Below are positions 23,601-29,828 of a stretch of DNA of 64,000 bases, piece after piece. The DNA lies in NCBI GenBank assembly GCA_032164245.1, contig JAVMKO010000001.1, positions 80,845,892-80,909,891 on the forward strand. The letters are read 5' to 3'. Numbering within the stretch: position 1 is the stretch's first letter; each line of letters starts with the position of its first letter. The DNA comes from Sternotherus odoratus. Its lineage: Eukaryota > Chordata > Testudines > Kinosternidae. The notes beneath the pieces were generated by a model. That model ran no database searches. It had not been told where the DNA came from and was given only the letters and a program-made list of their open reading frames with translations. Both the position numbers and the translations under genes were made by a program.

Positions 23601-26600
23601 AGCTTGAGTGCCATCCTGCGAGTGCCCTGGCCTGCACCCCTTGGGTGGCATTGGGGTGCCTATGAAAGCTACTTACAAGGGCTGTGGCCATCAACCATGG
23701 TGAAGCTACAAGCTCCTCTTCTGGCTAGCCTGCTCCCCACCCATGGACTGCCCCTGCTCAGGATGAAGGCGGGTCTCACAGGCATCTTCCCACCACATAG
23801 CCAATGCCACGATTCAGGCAACTGCACCTGTATTCCCCCTTGTGGTCCACCCACTCACAGGCTCCTGACTCCACTGCTTTCACCTCTCTTGGGCAGAGAC
23901 CCGCAGTGCTGTCCCTTCTGAGCAGGGTTTTTCCAGGCTGCACAGCTCCCTGCCTACCCTGTGATACCCCCAGCAAGCCAGAGGGCCTCAGCAAGCCAGC
24001 TTTACCTTCCTTCCTTGGAGGCTATACCCAGTCCGATTACCCACAGTTAAGTTACCACACAGCTCTTTCTTAAAGCAAGAGCATTCCAGAGAAAACATCC
24101 AAACAAGAAAAGAACCTACATGCATGCTAATAAGCTTACAAGGGCTCTGGGGAGCAGCCTTTCAGATTCCACCAAGGGTTTTTCCCCTGCGTTCACAAGT
24201 TCATAACAGCTGTTAGTTCAGAACATGCCCCCCCCCCCCCCAAAATGGATCTGTGAGTCACTCTCTTTGGGCCTCTGATCATGTCCTCACAAAACAGGTG
24301 ATCAGCCCACAGTAGCTTTCTTCTCAGGGTGCAGCTTTAAAGGGCTGAGTCCGGAGGTGAGAAGTATTTTCTGGGGATCCCACTTGGTTTGTCTGGCATA
24401 TTGTTTCGTGGAGTCTTGTGATGCTCAGAACACTTCCCAGGGTTTACATGAGTCATGTGGCCTGGAGGCATTAAATACAGCCCCACAATAACTGGTAAAC
24501 AGCTGCATTGTTAACCCAATGAACTCCTAGGATGCTGAAACCTAATTCAATGAGGTTTAACATCATTCAGTAAGGCTTGGCTAGGCTACTGCACAAAATT
24601 GCCCTATGTGTCCCAGACAACCCCCTCTGCCTCCCTCTTCAGAGACCCGGGCTAACGACGAGCCAGCTGCTACCCCTTCCCAGGAGAACTGCGTGGCTCC
24701 AGGTTCCCTCCAGGACCAGAGGGAGAGCAGGAGGATCCGCACCATCCAGGAGTGCATGGGCAAGGTGCTGAGCGGACACTGCCTGCTGGGTGGTAGTGGG
24801 GATGGGAGGTCTTACTGCACACTACGAAGAGGATGGGATTATTGAGGGAGGAAGGGAAGAGGCCACTGAATGGGGAGGAGAGTAGGGGGAAGGAAAGGAG
24901 TCAATGACCTGGATGCTGGAAACCTTCAAAGGAGTTCTCCAGCCACTAGATTCCTCCATCAGACACCGGGGCCCCATCAGACATCGGGTCTGGCCCCTTT
25001 ATGGAGTCCACATCAAGCCCCCCTCAGAGGGGGAGCAACGGGGGTTAATGCTAATGATGCTAAGCACTAATTGATCAGTGAGATTTGCTCCATCCCAGCA
25101 CCTTCCTCGCCTTCTCCAAGAGGGGAGGAATGAGGAGGACATGGGCTCGGTGGAGGAAGGCCCGGAGATGCATGCTACACATGTGCGAGGAGAGGGAGGG
25201 GCGAGGAGGGCCCCCCGGCCAGGTTGGACACACAGCCTCTTATGTATCCGATGACCCTGCTCTTTAATTCTCAGATTCCCTCTTGGGTCTAGCTGTAAAT
25301 CCACACGTAATGGAATTACTACGGGAAAAGCAATGATCTCTCCCAGCATGGGGCTTGATTTAATGTAACTGTCCGGGACTTTGGGTTATTTCTTTTCCAT
25401 TTAAATCAGTAAATCTATGCAATTTCCTTGCAGAATAAACACTGCCTGCTGGAGCTGGGCCTCCAGAGGGTGAGGGAGCTAATTAAAAGTGAAATATACC
25501 CCATCATTATCCACGTGGAGGTCACCGAGAAGAACGTCCGGGGACTCAGGTACGGAGAGCCCTTCCGAGGACTAGCAGAGGTCATACCACGGGGAAAGAG
25601 CGACGCTGGTCCATGCTCAAAGAGAACAAAGGGAAGGGGGTGGGCAGGCTACCGGGGGGGGGGGGGGGAGAGGGGGAGAGTCACTGGAGGAGAGGAGGAA
25701 GGAGCCAGAGCAGATTAAGATTTCTTGGGGCCCTGAGCACAAAGAACCTTTTGCCCCCTCGCCCCTTCCCGCCATGGGGCCCCACCCCCTGCTCCTCCCC
25801 TTCCTCCAAGTCCCACCCCCTTGCCTGGCCAGAAGCTGAGCCATTGTGCGGAGCCCTAGATCCTCCACCTGCCCTGGGCAGCATACCCAGGAGGGCAGGG
25901 ACCCAGGCCGGGAGCTGCTCTCAGGTATCCCGCCCAGGGCAGTTGCGGGGGTCTGGGGTGCCTCACAGCTGCATGGCTCTCTGGGTGGTTCTTACTACAG
26001 CCAAGGGTAGCCATACATCCCAGTTTGGTCAGGACAGTCCTCTTTTTAAGCCCTGCCCTGACTTTGGCAAAACTGGGCATTTGTCACATTTGCTCTTGCC
26101 AACTGAAATGGGACAAATGCCCGGTTTCCCTAAAAAGGGGTTTGGGGGGAGTGGTGGTGGTGGGGCTTGGGCCAGCTCTGTGAGCGGGGAGGGGATGAGA
26201 GGGGCTCAGGCTAGCAGCTCAGACAGCTGGGGGTGGGGGACAATATGCTCACTGGGTTTCGGCTTCTGGCTAGGGGGAAGAAGAGGAGCAGGGGGCAGGG
26301 CCCCAGGGGAGAGGAGGAGCAGGGGGTGAGGCCATGAGTGGCGTGTGACCTTTGTATTTGGGGAGGCTTGGCGCGAGCGCCAGAAGCTCCCTAGAAGTGT
26401 ATGTGTGGGGCCACCGTAGGGTTGCCAACTGTCTAATCACACAGACCCAAACACTCTTGCCTTGTCCTGCCCCTTCCCCAAGGTCCTGCTCCTACCCCAC
26501 GCCTTCTCCGAGGCCACGCCCTGCTCACTCCATCCCCCCTCCCTCTGTCCCTCACTCTCCCACACCCTCACTCATTTTCACCAAGCGGGAGGTTGGGGTG

Positions 26601-28318
26601 CAGGCTCTGAGCTGGGGCCGAGGGGTGCGGAGTGTGGGAGGAGGCTCCAGGGTAGGGGGGTTGGGGTGCAGGAGGGGGTGCGGGGTGCAAGATCTGGGAG
26701 GGAGTTTGCATGCTGGAAGAGGCTCCAGGCTGAGCCTGGGGCAGGGAATTGGGGTGCAGGAGAGGGGGTAGGGTGTGGGCTCAGGGCTGGGGCAGGAGGC
26801 TGGTGTACAGGAGGGGTTTGGGTTCAGAAGGATGCTCTGGGCTGGGGAAGGAGGTTGGGGTGCAGGAGGGGTGTGTGGGGTTCAGGCTCTGGCAGGGAAT
26901 TTGGATGTGGGCAGGGGCTCAGGGCAGGAGTTTGGGGGTTGGGAGGGGGTGAGGGGTGCAGGCTCTGGGTACAGGGTCTGGGAGGGGGTCTGGGAGGGGG
27001 TGGGGAAGGAGTTTGGGGGTTGGGAGGGGGTGAGGGGTACAGGCTCTGGGTACAGGGTCTGGGAGGGGGTGCAATCGGGTTCTATCTCCGACACTACTGA
27101 AGCCAAACCGGGAGATTTTAGGCTTCTAGAAGTCCGGTGGCGCAACGGAGATAAGGAAGGCTCCCTGCCTGCCCTGGCCCCGGGTCACCCCCGGAAGTGG
27201 TCTGCACATCCCTGCAGCCCAGGGGGACGGGGCTCCACGCACTGCCCTTGCTTTCAGGCACCACCCTGCAGCTCCCTTTGGCCGCAGTTCCCAGCCAATG
27301 GGAGCTGCGGAGGGGCCGGGGCAGTGCCCAGAGACCCCCCCTGACCCCCACCCAGGGGCCGGAGGGACACGCCTGCCACTTCCAGGAGCGGAGTGGGGGC
27401 AGGGCAGGCAGGGAGCCTGCCTTATCTCCGTTGCGCCACCGGACTTCTAGAAGCCTAAAATCTCCCGGTTTGGCTTCAGTAGTGTCGGAGATAGAACCCG
27501 ATTCTGGGAGACTCCTGGTGAAACCAGGAGAATTGGCAACCCTAGGCCACCGGTGCCCAGGCCTACCCTAGGCCACTTGGCTCTGCCCTGAGGTCCCTCC
27601 CAACTGGCCCTCCTCCCCCTGAGGTCCTGCTTACACTCCACTCCCATTGTGCCTCAGGCCCCGCTCCCGCTCGGTCAGTCAGCCCCCACCCCTGAGACCT
27701 CTCTGTCCGCCACTCGTTCCTCTCTGCCCCCTCCCTCAAGGCCTCCCCTGCCTGCTGCTTGCTCCTGCAATGGCGGGTGGGGGTGCCTCGGACGCAGGGG
27801 TGTAGAGGGGTGAGCAATGGGCGGGTGGGAACCTTTGGGGAAGAGGTGGAGAGGGCAGAGGAGGAACAGGTTGTGGGCCCCAAGGGGAGAGGAGTGGCAG
27901 GGAGAGAAGGGGGTGGGGGCAGAGTTCTGACACTCCTTTGGGGGCCCCCAAATTGGCCAGGGGCCACGGATGGTAATCTGCCACTGGTGGGAGTGTTGCC
28001 TGAGTGGGGGCGGAGGGGAGTCACTGGAGGGAAGGGGGCGGGAGCGCTGGCGGTGGTACCATAGCTCTCTGGGTGGGTGATGTTTATGGCTGTTTCCCTT
28101 TCTCCGTCAGGAGCTTGCTGCAGAAGCCAGGCCAGCGTGACTCGGATGTGATGAAGCTTTGCCGGAGTGCTGAACAGGTTCTCCACACCCTGCCCTGCTC
28201 ATGGGCCTGTGTGGATGCCCAGTCCTGGTGCCACACTGAGGAGCTGGTGAAAGTGGTGCGGCGCTGCGTCTTCCAGGAGCAGAACAGGGTCGTGTGGGTT
28301 GAGGATGGCGAGCTGTGA
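2637..28318 (+). CDS. CARD10: CARD10 (CARMA3), CARD-coiled coil-PDZ-SH3-GUK scaffold, 21 coding exons
   Basis: CARD10 is a cytoplasmic scaffold. After GPCR or growth-factor-receptor signalling through PKC it oligomerises and nucleates BCL10-MALT1 filaments, which activates IKK and NF-kB. Joining the exons listed separately gives 3123 nt, that is 1040 residues plus TGA, close to the roughly 1032 residues of human CARD10. Every junction is GT-AG and phase-consistent. Domains seen: acidic N-terminus with 15 Glu (16-30), CARD (about 31-125), coiled coil (about 131-459), Ser-rich linker (about 510-600), PDZ (about 622-700, LGGN loop), SH3 (about 719-790) and GUK-like (about 842-1035). CARD11 and CARD14 are the paralogues. 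The short acidic N-terminus, the [12 protein letters not shown] segment and MFNG just downstream all favour CARD10. The start codon is the least certain part. Confidence 0.96.
2644..5097 (+). other. CARD10 intron 1
   Basis: This 2.45-kb intron separates the tiny start exon from the CARD exon. It contains the Tigger-like MITE at 4454-4750. Nothing else coding is evident. Confidence 0.5.
4454..4750. mobile_element. Tigger/pogo-like MITE (Tc1-mariner), 297 bp
   Basis: The element starts CAGTAGAGACTCGATTATCC and ends with the inverted partner GAATCGAGAGTCTATTG. It is flanked on both sides by TA (4452-4453 and 4751-4752), the target duplication of Tc1-mariner elements. Internal copies of the ATCCTGG/TTAATCC motif near both ends extend the imperfect terminal repeats. 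No transposase frame remains, so it is a non-autonomous derivative. Confidence 0.8.
5098..5340 (+). CDS. CARD10: CARD10 coding exon 2 (poly-Glu and first half of CARD)
   Basis: Acceptor TTCCCAG lies before 5098 and donor GTAGGA after 5340. It encodes residues 3-84: a short acidic leader, 15 consecutive Glu, then the CARD start VLWEKIES and the family-diagnostic [20 protein letters not shown]. It ends in phase 1 within Gly84. Confidence 0.95.
5136..5180 (+). repeat. (GAG)n trinucleotide repeat coding for 15 Glu
   Basis: Fifteen consecutive Glu codons, all GAG except one GAA (5175-5180 reads GAA-GAG), lie immediately before the CARD. The near-pure codon run is a microsatellite liable to length variation. 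Confidence 0.95.
5455..5800. repeat. C-rich minisatellite in CARD10 intron 2
   Basis: Imperfect units of roughly 45-55 bp recur about seven times. Each pairs a CAGCCAGYGCTCC-like segment with CCCCRTYCCCTCYAGYRAC. The array fills most of the 574-bp intron between exons 2 and 3. Confidence 0.7.
5915..6052 (+). CDS. CARD10: CARD10 coding exon 3 (second half of CARD)
   Basis: Acceptor TCTTTTAG, donor GTAGAG. It encodes residues 84-130, including [20 protein letters not shown] and the LEFYYPEHF segment that ends the CARD in CARMA proteins. It ends in phase 1 within Asp130. Confidence 0.95.
6101..6895. repeat. About 50-bp minisatellite, four units, split by an LTR
   Basis: Units begin GAGGAACCCGGGCACC and GAGGAACCCA, then the more diverged GAGGAACCAGG and CAGGAACCGCGG, at 6101, 6151, 6797 and 6846. 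Each continues with a CCCTGAACCCCGGGTTGGGG-like segment. Unit 2 is interrupted by the LTR at 6162-6752. Removing the LTR and one 5-bp target duplication restores a 50-bp unit. Confidence 0.8.
6162..6752 (-). mobile_element. Solo LTR-like element, 591 bp, minus orientation
   Basis: It begins TGTCACGGAGT and ends ACTCCGTCACA, inverted termini with the LTR-type TG...CA ends. Flanks are CCCAG (6157-6161) and CCCGG (6753-6757), a 5-bp target duplication with one change. TTTATT at 6448-6453 is an AATAAA signal on the minus strand. The block around 6421-6460 closely resembles the same part of the element at 59694-60058. No internal retroviral genes are present, so it is a solo LTR. Confidence 0.75.
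6981..7306 (+). CDS. CARD10: CARD10 coding exon 4 (coiled coil start)
   Basis: Acceptor CTCTCCCAG, donor GTATGG. It encodes residues 130-238: [20 protein letters not shown], then Glu/Lys/Arg-rich heptads, then [15 protein letters not shown] and SRDLQLA. This is the start of the coiled coil that drives oligomerisation and is held closed in the resting scaffold. It ends in phase 0. Confidence 0.96.
7540..7819. repeat. TG-rich tract ending in (GT)13
   Basis: Degenerate TGTGTGTAT-like sequence runs from about 7540 to 7740. A clean (GT)n of 26 bases follows at 7794-7819. It lies in the 2.36-kb CARD10 intron 4. Confidence 0.8.
8426..8666. mobile_element. Small palindromic DNA-transposon remnant, 241 bp
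   Basis: The ends AGGGTGTGTCTACAC and GTATAGACACCCT are inverted repeats. The interior is itself self-complementary around 8515-8570 (CTGGGCTCTGGGATC against GATCTCAGAGCCCAG). No coding capacity. I recognise the terminal motif as common in turtle DNA. The target duplication is not clear. Confidence 0.6.
9665..9847 (+). CDS. CARD10: CARD10 coding exon 5 (coiled coil)
   Basis: Acceptor GCCCCAG, donor GTACCA. It encodes residues 239-299 with coiled-coil heptads ([34 protein letters not shown]). Phase 0 at both ends. Confidence 0.95.
11082..11230 (+). repeat. MIR-type SINE fragment
   Basis: The stretch carries the MIR core on the plus strand: a GTGTGACTTGGGAAAGTCAC segment followed by TGATCTCTCCATGCTCGGTT and TTCCACAATAAT. 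It lies in CARD10 intron 5, just ahead of exon 6. Confidence 0.75.
11382..11537 (+). CDS. CARD10: CARD10 coding exon 6 (coiled coil)
   Basis: Acceptor CATCTCCTAG, donor GTATCC. It encodes residues 300-351, with the family motif [20 protein letters not shown] and [11 protein letters not shown]. Phase 0 at both ends. Confidence 0.95.
11638..11763 (+). CDS. CARD10: CARD10 coding exon 7 (coiled coil)
   Basis: Acceptor TGTCCCCAG, donor GTGAAT. It encodes residues 352-393, including [20 protein letters not shown] and [11 protein letters not shown]. It is only 100 bases from exon 6. Phase 0 at both ends. Confidence 0.95.
12057..12254 (+). CDS. CARD10: CARD10 coding exon 8 (end of coiled coil)
   Basis: Acceptor CCCTGCAG, donor GTGAGT. 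It encodes residues 394-459, with [20 protein letters not shown] and further heptads. Phase 0 at both ends. Confidence 0.95.
12435..12581 (+). CDS. CARD10: CARD10 coding exon 9 (start of Ser-rich linker)
   Basis: Acceptor CTCTCTCAG, donor GTAAGA. It encodes residues 460-508. The [17 protein letters not shown] stretch is nearly the same in human CARD10 and marks the start of the flexible phospho-regulated linker. Phase 0 at both ends. Confidence 0.94.
12645..12745 (-). repeat. MIR-type SINE fragment
   Basis: AGAGGTCACCCAGCAGGTCA and GGGAGCAGAGCCCAGGATCT are the antisense form of the MIR core. It lies in the intron between exons 9 and 10. Confidence 0.65.
13491..13606 (+). CDS. CARD10: CARD10 coding exon 10 (linker)
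   Basis: Acceptor TCTGCCCAG, donor GTAACA. It encodes residues 509-547, with [17 protein letters not shown] and SILRRQRED, matching the human linker. It ends in phase 2. Confidence 0.94.
13930..14330. repeat. 23-base G run followed by a G-rich minisatellite
   Basis: An uninterrupted run of 23 guanines spans 13930-13952. Imperfect units containing GCTGTGTGGGGTGGGAG-like sequence then recur from about 14100 to 14310. All of it lies in CARD10 intron 10. The plus strand could form G-quadruplexes. Confidence 0.75.
14617..14657 (+). CDS. CARD10: CARD10 coding exon 11 (41-base microexon)
   Basis: Acceptor CCTTCCAG, donor GTATCC. It encodes residues 547-561 ([15 protein letters not shown]), aligning with the human segment that ends SDITG. 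The phase (2 in, 1 out) fits both neighbours. Skipping it would shift the frame. Confidence 0.88.
15313..15430 (+). CDS. CARD10: CARD10 coding exon 12 (Ser-rich linker)
   Basis: Acceptor TTTTTTCTAG, donor GTGGTG. It encodes residues 561-600, rich in Ser/Thr/Val ([20 protein letters not shown]), a likely phosphorylation-rich linker ahead of the PDZ. It ends in phase 2. Confidence 0.9.
16072..16252 (+). CDS. CARD10: CARD10 coding exon 13 (PDZ first half)
   Basis: Acceptor CCCTCACCAG, donor GTGAGT. It encodes residues 600-660. [20 protein letters not shown] holds the PDZ LGG carboxylate-binding loop at 629-631, followed by [17 protein letters not shown]. It ends in phase 0. Confidence 0.95.
16868..16925 (-). 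pseudogene. 5S rRNA-like remnant (antisense)
   Basis: GGTCTCCCATCTGAGTATTA followed by ACC and then GGCTTAG resembles the reverse complement of the middle of vertebrate 5S rRNA. About 11 leading bases match exactly and the rest is diverged. It is too degraded to be functional. It lies directly upstream of a CR1-like 3' tail. The call rests on recall of the 5S sequence and needs an alignment. Confidence 0.4.
16926..17015 (+). mobile_element. CR1 LINE 3'-end fragment
   Basis: ACACAGGAGGTCAGACAGGA, then TGGTCCCTTCTGGCTTTAAA and a decayed TCTATAGTTGTATGAA tail, match the characteristic 3' end of sauropsid CR1 elements. Confidence 0.7.
17018..18062 (-). mobile_element. Solo ERV LTR, about 1045 bp, minus orientation
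   Basis: It begins TGTGACGG and ends CCGTGACA, inverted TG...CA-type termini. Read on the minus strand it has a TATAAAAG box (17672-17679) and, about 270 bases downstream, an AATAAA signal (17401-17406), the normal order of U3, R and U5. ACATC occurs at 17013-17017 and again at 18060-18064, so a 4-5 bp target duplication overlaps the right end. It is AT-rich against its surroundings. No internal retroviral genes are seen. It lies in CARD10 intron 13. Confidence 0.75.
18441..18564 (+). CDS. CARD10: CARD10 coding exon 14 (PDZ second half)
   Basis: Acceptor TCCTCGGCAG, donor GTAAAT. It encodes residues 661-702: [20 protein letters not shown] and AYLSLLHW complete the PDZ fold. The 2.2-kb intron before it, with the LTR, splits the PDZ coding sequence. 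It ends in phase 1. Confidence 0.94.
18944..19184 (+). CDS. CARD10: CARD10 coding exon 15 (SH3)
   Basis: Acceptor CTGTGCCAG, donor GTAATG. It encodes residues 702-782: [55 protein letters not shown] and VPNYS, the CARMA SH3 core. It ends in phase 2. Confidence 0.96.
19454..19523 (+). CDS. CARD10: CARD10 coding exon 16 (SH3-GUK hinge)
   Basis: Acceptor CTTCCCAG, donor GTAAGC. It encodes residues 782-805, beginning [11 protein letters not shown], which aligns with the human [11 protein letters not shown]. It ends in phase 0. Confidence 0.92.
19736..20562. mobile_element. hAT-type DNA transposon, 827 bp, perfect 8-bp TSD
   Basis: Ends CAGGGGTGGGCAAACT and ATTGCCCACCCCG are inverted repeats. 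GCCTAGGG flanks it exactly on both sides (19728-19735 and 20563-20570), an 8-bp duplication typical of hAT. The interior is C-rich on the plus strand with no transposase. It sits in CARD10 intron 16. Confidence 0.88.
20760..21121. mobile_element. hAT-type MITE, 362 bp, with an 18-base G run
   Basis: Ends CAGGGCCGGCGA and TATCGCCAGCCCTG are inverted repeats. Flanks CACCCACG (20752-20759) and TTCCCACG (21122-21129) agree at 6 of 8 positions, an eroded 8-bp duplication. A run of 18 guanines lies at 20922-20939, and GCTGGGCTGGGGGG-type units repeat from 21000 to 21070. Confidence 0.7.
21572..21662 (+). CDS. CARD10: CARD10 coding exon 17 (GUK approach)
   Basis: Acceptor TTCTCCTCAG, donor GTGAGC. 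It encodes residues 806-836 ([16 protein letters not shown], then a Pro-rich stretch), aligning with the human LKKRALDQLRLVRPKP. It ends in phase 1. Confidence 0.92.
22279..22449 (+). CDS. CARD10: CARD10 coding exon 18 (GUK-like domain)
   Basis: Acceptor CATACCCAG, donor GTGACC. It encodes residues 836-893: [20 protein letters not shown] and [20 protein letters not shown], the first part of the catalytically dead guanylate-kinase fold of CARMA proteins. It ends in phase 1. Confidence 0.95.
22450..24642 (+). other. CARD10 intron 18, repeat-rich
   Basis: This 2.2-kb intron has no credible coding frame. 22640-22800 resembles a dispersed turtle repeat (GGTGCTGAGAGCCATTGAAC). About 23800-24570 is AT-richer and LTR-like, with a possible minus-strand TATA-like TTTAAAG near 24340, but I could not find clean ends. 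A 14-base C run sits near 24228-24241. Confidence 0.4.
24643..24764 (+). CDS. CARD10: CARD10 coding exon 19 (GUK insert)
   Basis: Acceptor CCCTCTTCAG, donor GTGCTG (a weak but GT donor). It encodes residues 893-933, ending [12 protein letters not shown], which aligns with the human SRIRAIQESVGK. It ends in phase 0. Confidence 0.9.
25434..25549 (+). CDS. CARD10: CARD10 coding exon 20 (GUK-like domain)
   Basis: Acceptor TTCCTTGCAG, donor GTACGG. It encodes residues 934-972: [20 protein letters not shown], then [18 protein letters not shown], highly conserved among CARD10 and CARD11. It ends in phase 2. Confidence 0.96.
26417..27544. mobile_element. hAT-type DNA transposon, 1128 bp, perfect 8-bp TSD
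   Basis: TAGGGTTGCCAACT at the left pairs with ATTGGCAACCCTA at the right. GGCCACCG is present exactly at 26409-26416 and 27545-27552. The interior has a G-rich imperfect minisatellite (about 26580-27070, units with GGGGTGCAGGCTCTGGG) and a 104-bp fold-back pair. No transposase frame. Confidence 0.88.
27073..27503. repeat. Long inverted repeat, 104-bp arms, 223-bp loop
   Basis: The arm at 27073-27176 and its reverse complement at 27400-27503 match at 103 of 104 positions by hand comparison (the mismatch is near 27419). The arms contain CTTCTAGAAGTCCGGTGGCG and its complement. The structure lies wholly inside the hAT element at 26417-27544. Confidence 0.9.
28111..28318 (+). CDS. CARD10: CARD10 coding exon 21 (GUK end and stop)
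   Basis: Acceptor TCTCCGTCAG. It encodes residues 972-1040: [45 protein letters not shown] and a TGA at 28316-28318. It matches the human GUK C-terminus but lacks the short Ser-rich tail of the human protein. Confidence 0.96.
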
Positions 28319-29095
28319 TCCCATGCCCGGCAGCACTGGGGCCGTGTCTTCGTTAGGAGATGCTATACGGGGGAGTGGGGCGCTAGCTTCCTTTCCCAAG
28401 GGCGGTGCACACGTGGATTCTCTCCTTCACCCCCAAACTGATTCCAAAACACCGGGCCACACCTCCCTGATGGGATGCAGGGGGATGTCTTGCCATCAGC
28501 GCCGGTCTGGAGGGACAAGGTGGCCCCTCATGCGTCAGGGAGTTGCGCCCACTTCAGGCTGCTTGGAGACTCGCCAGGGTGGGGGTAACATGCAGACTTG
28601 GACTCCCTTCCCCTCATGTCTAGGTTTAGAGGAGGGGTTCCCTTTCCCTTCCCACCAAGAATCCCCTCACAGCTTGCAGCTGCCGCTCCTCCAGGAGTGC
28701 TCTCGGCACCCATGCCCTCTGTACGGCCCAGTCATTTGGGGAATCAGACCTGGGGGGATCAGAGGGTGTGTCTGTGTGTCTGTGTCTGTGTGCGTGTGCC
28801 TTCCGTTTGCTCCATTCCCCTGCCACCCCGTCTCCTTCTCCTCTTCCCCATCATGGCTCTCTCTGGCATCCCGTCTACCTCAGCCGATGTCCGGATGGAA
28901 GCAGCGGTGGTACGCGTGCCCCGCAGGGAGAGCGACACTACGTGGGGTTTGTCAGGCATCCTCGGTGGGCGGTAATTGTAATCTTTATGGTGTATAAATT
29001 ATTAATGGGCCCTTTTAATTGGAAACCTGTATATAAAAGAGCGAAGAGGATAAGAAGATATAAAAGAGAATTAAATACCATTTATAAGGGGAGCA
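28319..29095 (+). other. CARD10: Probable CARD10 3' UTR
   Basis: No canonical AATAAA is seen close to the stop. ATTAAA at 29070-29075, within an AT-rich island (28973-29088), is the best poly(A) signal candidate. The end is inferred. Confidence 0.45.
28973..29088 (+). other. AT-rich island in the CARD10 3' UTR
   Basis: A 116-base block, strongly AT-rich (TAATTGTAATCTTTATGG, TATAAATTATTAATGGG, ATTAAATACCATTTATAAG), sits abruptly in GC-rich sequence. One frame stays open with basic residues, but I recognise no protein. It may be a conserved 3' UTR element, a poly(A) region or an inserted fragment. Confidence 0.5.
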
Positions 29096-29828
29096 GAGGA
29101 GGGACGGCTGCTTGCATTAACACCTGGATGGGGGTGCTGGGGGATTTCTCTCCCAACTTGCTCTCTCCCCTGCCCAGCCTTCCCAGCGCGCTCTCCAGCA
29201 CAGACTTGGGCAGCTGGTCAGGGGACCACTGAGGGCGTCTGCCCAGTTCTCCCAGAGCCTTTGTCCCCGTAGCTCTGGTTACCGGGAGCCCGGGGCCTCC
29301 GCCATCTGGGTCCTTCTCCCGGGGAACACTAGGAGAGGGGCGGCTGGAAGGCTGGGGATTGCCTCACCCTTTGAACAGAGGCTGTGCACATCCCACTCTG
29401 ACACTGGAGCTGGCACCAGCCCCTCCCCCCCAACATCCTGGCCTCTCCTCTCACATGCGGAGGGAAAAGGAAGAACAGAGAAGCCAAGTGGGGAAGAGGC
29501 GGGAAGGAAGGAGAGGAGTGGAGGGGGTCAGGAGGCGTCGTCTGTGCAGCGCACTGGTGGCAGCATGGCTGGCATTAGAGGCCCTCCTCCGGGAGCGATA
29601 GCGCGCTCAGGTGTGTGGTTAGCTTTGAGAGCCTTCCCTCCATTGGTGCCAGCACTGCTTTGCAGAGCAGTTGCTGGCCGAGCTGTGGAGTCCTTCGGGG
29701 CTTGGGAGAGGCTGGGGTTTGCCCTGCCATGGGAGTGCTGGGGGACCTGCAGAGGATGGGGTGGAGTGGACAGCTCTGGAACTGGTATGTGCAGGCAGAC
29801 ACAGGGCTGGAGAAAAGTGTGGGCCGGG

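Larger units (their letters stand above)
25706..27986. mobile_element. Older hAT-like composite element, about 2.3 kb
   Basis: CAGAGCAGATTAAG at the left and AATCTGCCACTG at the right look like diverged inverted ends of a CAGNGGCAGATTA-type hAT terminus. Flanks GAAGGAGC and GTGGGAGT agree at 5 of 8. GGGGCCC-rich segments follow both ends. The younger element at 26417-27544 is inserted inside. Boundaries are less certain than those of the inner element. Confidence 0.5.

Noticed and set aside
25613..26329. 238-codon plus-strand open frame
   Set aside because: It runs through a G run, intron sequence and hAT DNA, is rich in Gly/Pro/Arg, and has no domain or splice support.
27563..28186. 207-codon minus-strand open frame
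   Set aside because: It is a GC-rich shadow over transposon sequence and CARD10 exon 21, with low-complexity composition.
28768..29232. Open frame with a basic, hydrophobic stretch over the AT-rich island
   Set aside because: The apparent protein character comes from AT-rich codons in one frame. It lies in the CARD10 3' UTR and I recognise no family. Kept only as a non-coding curiosity.
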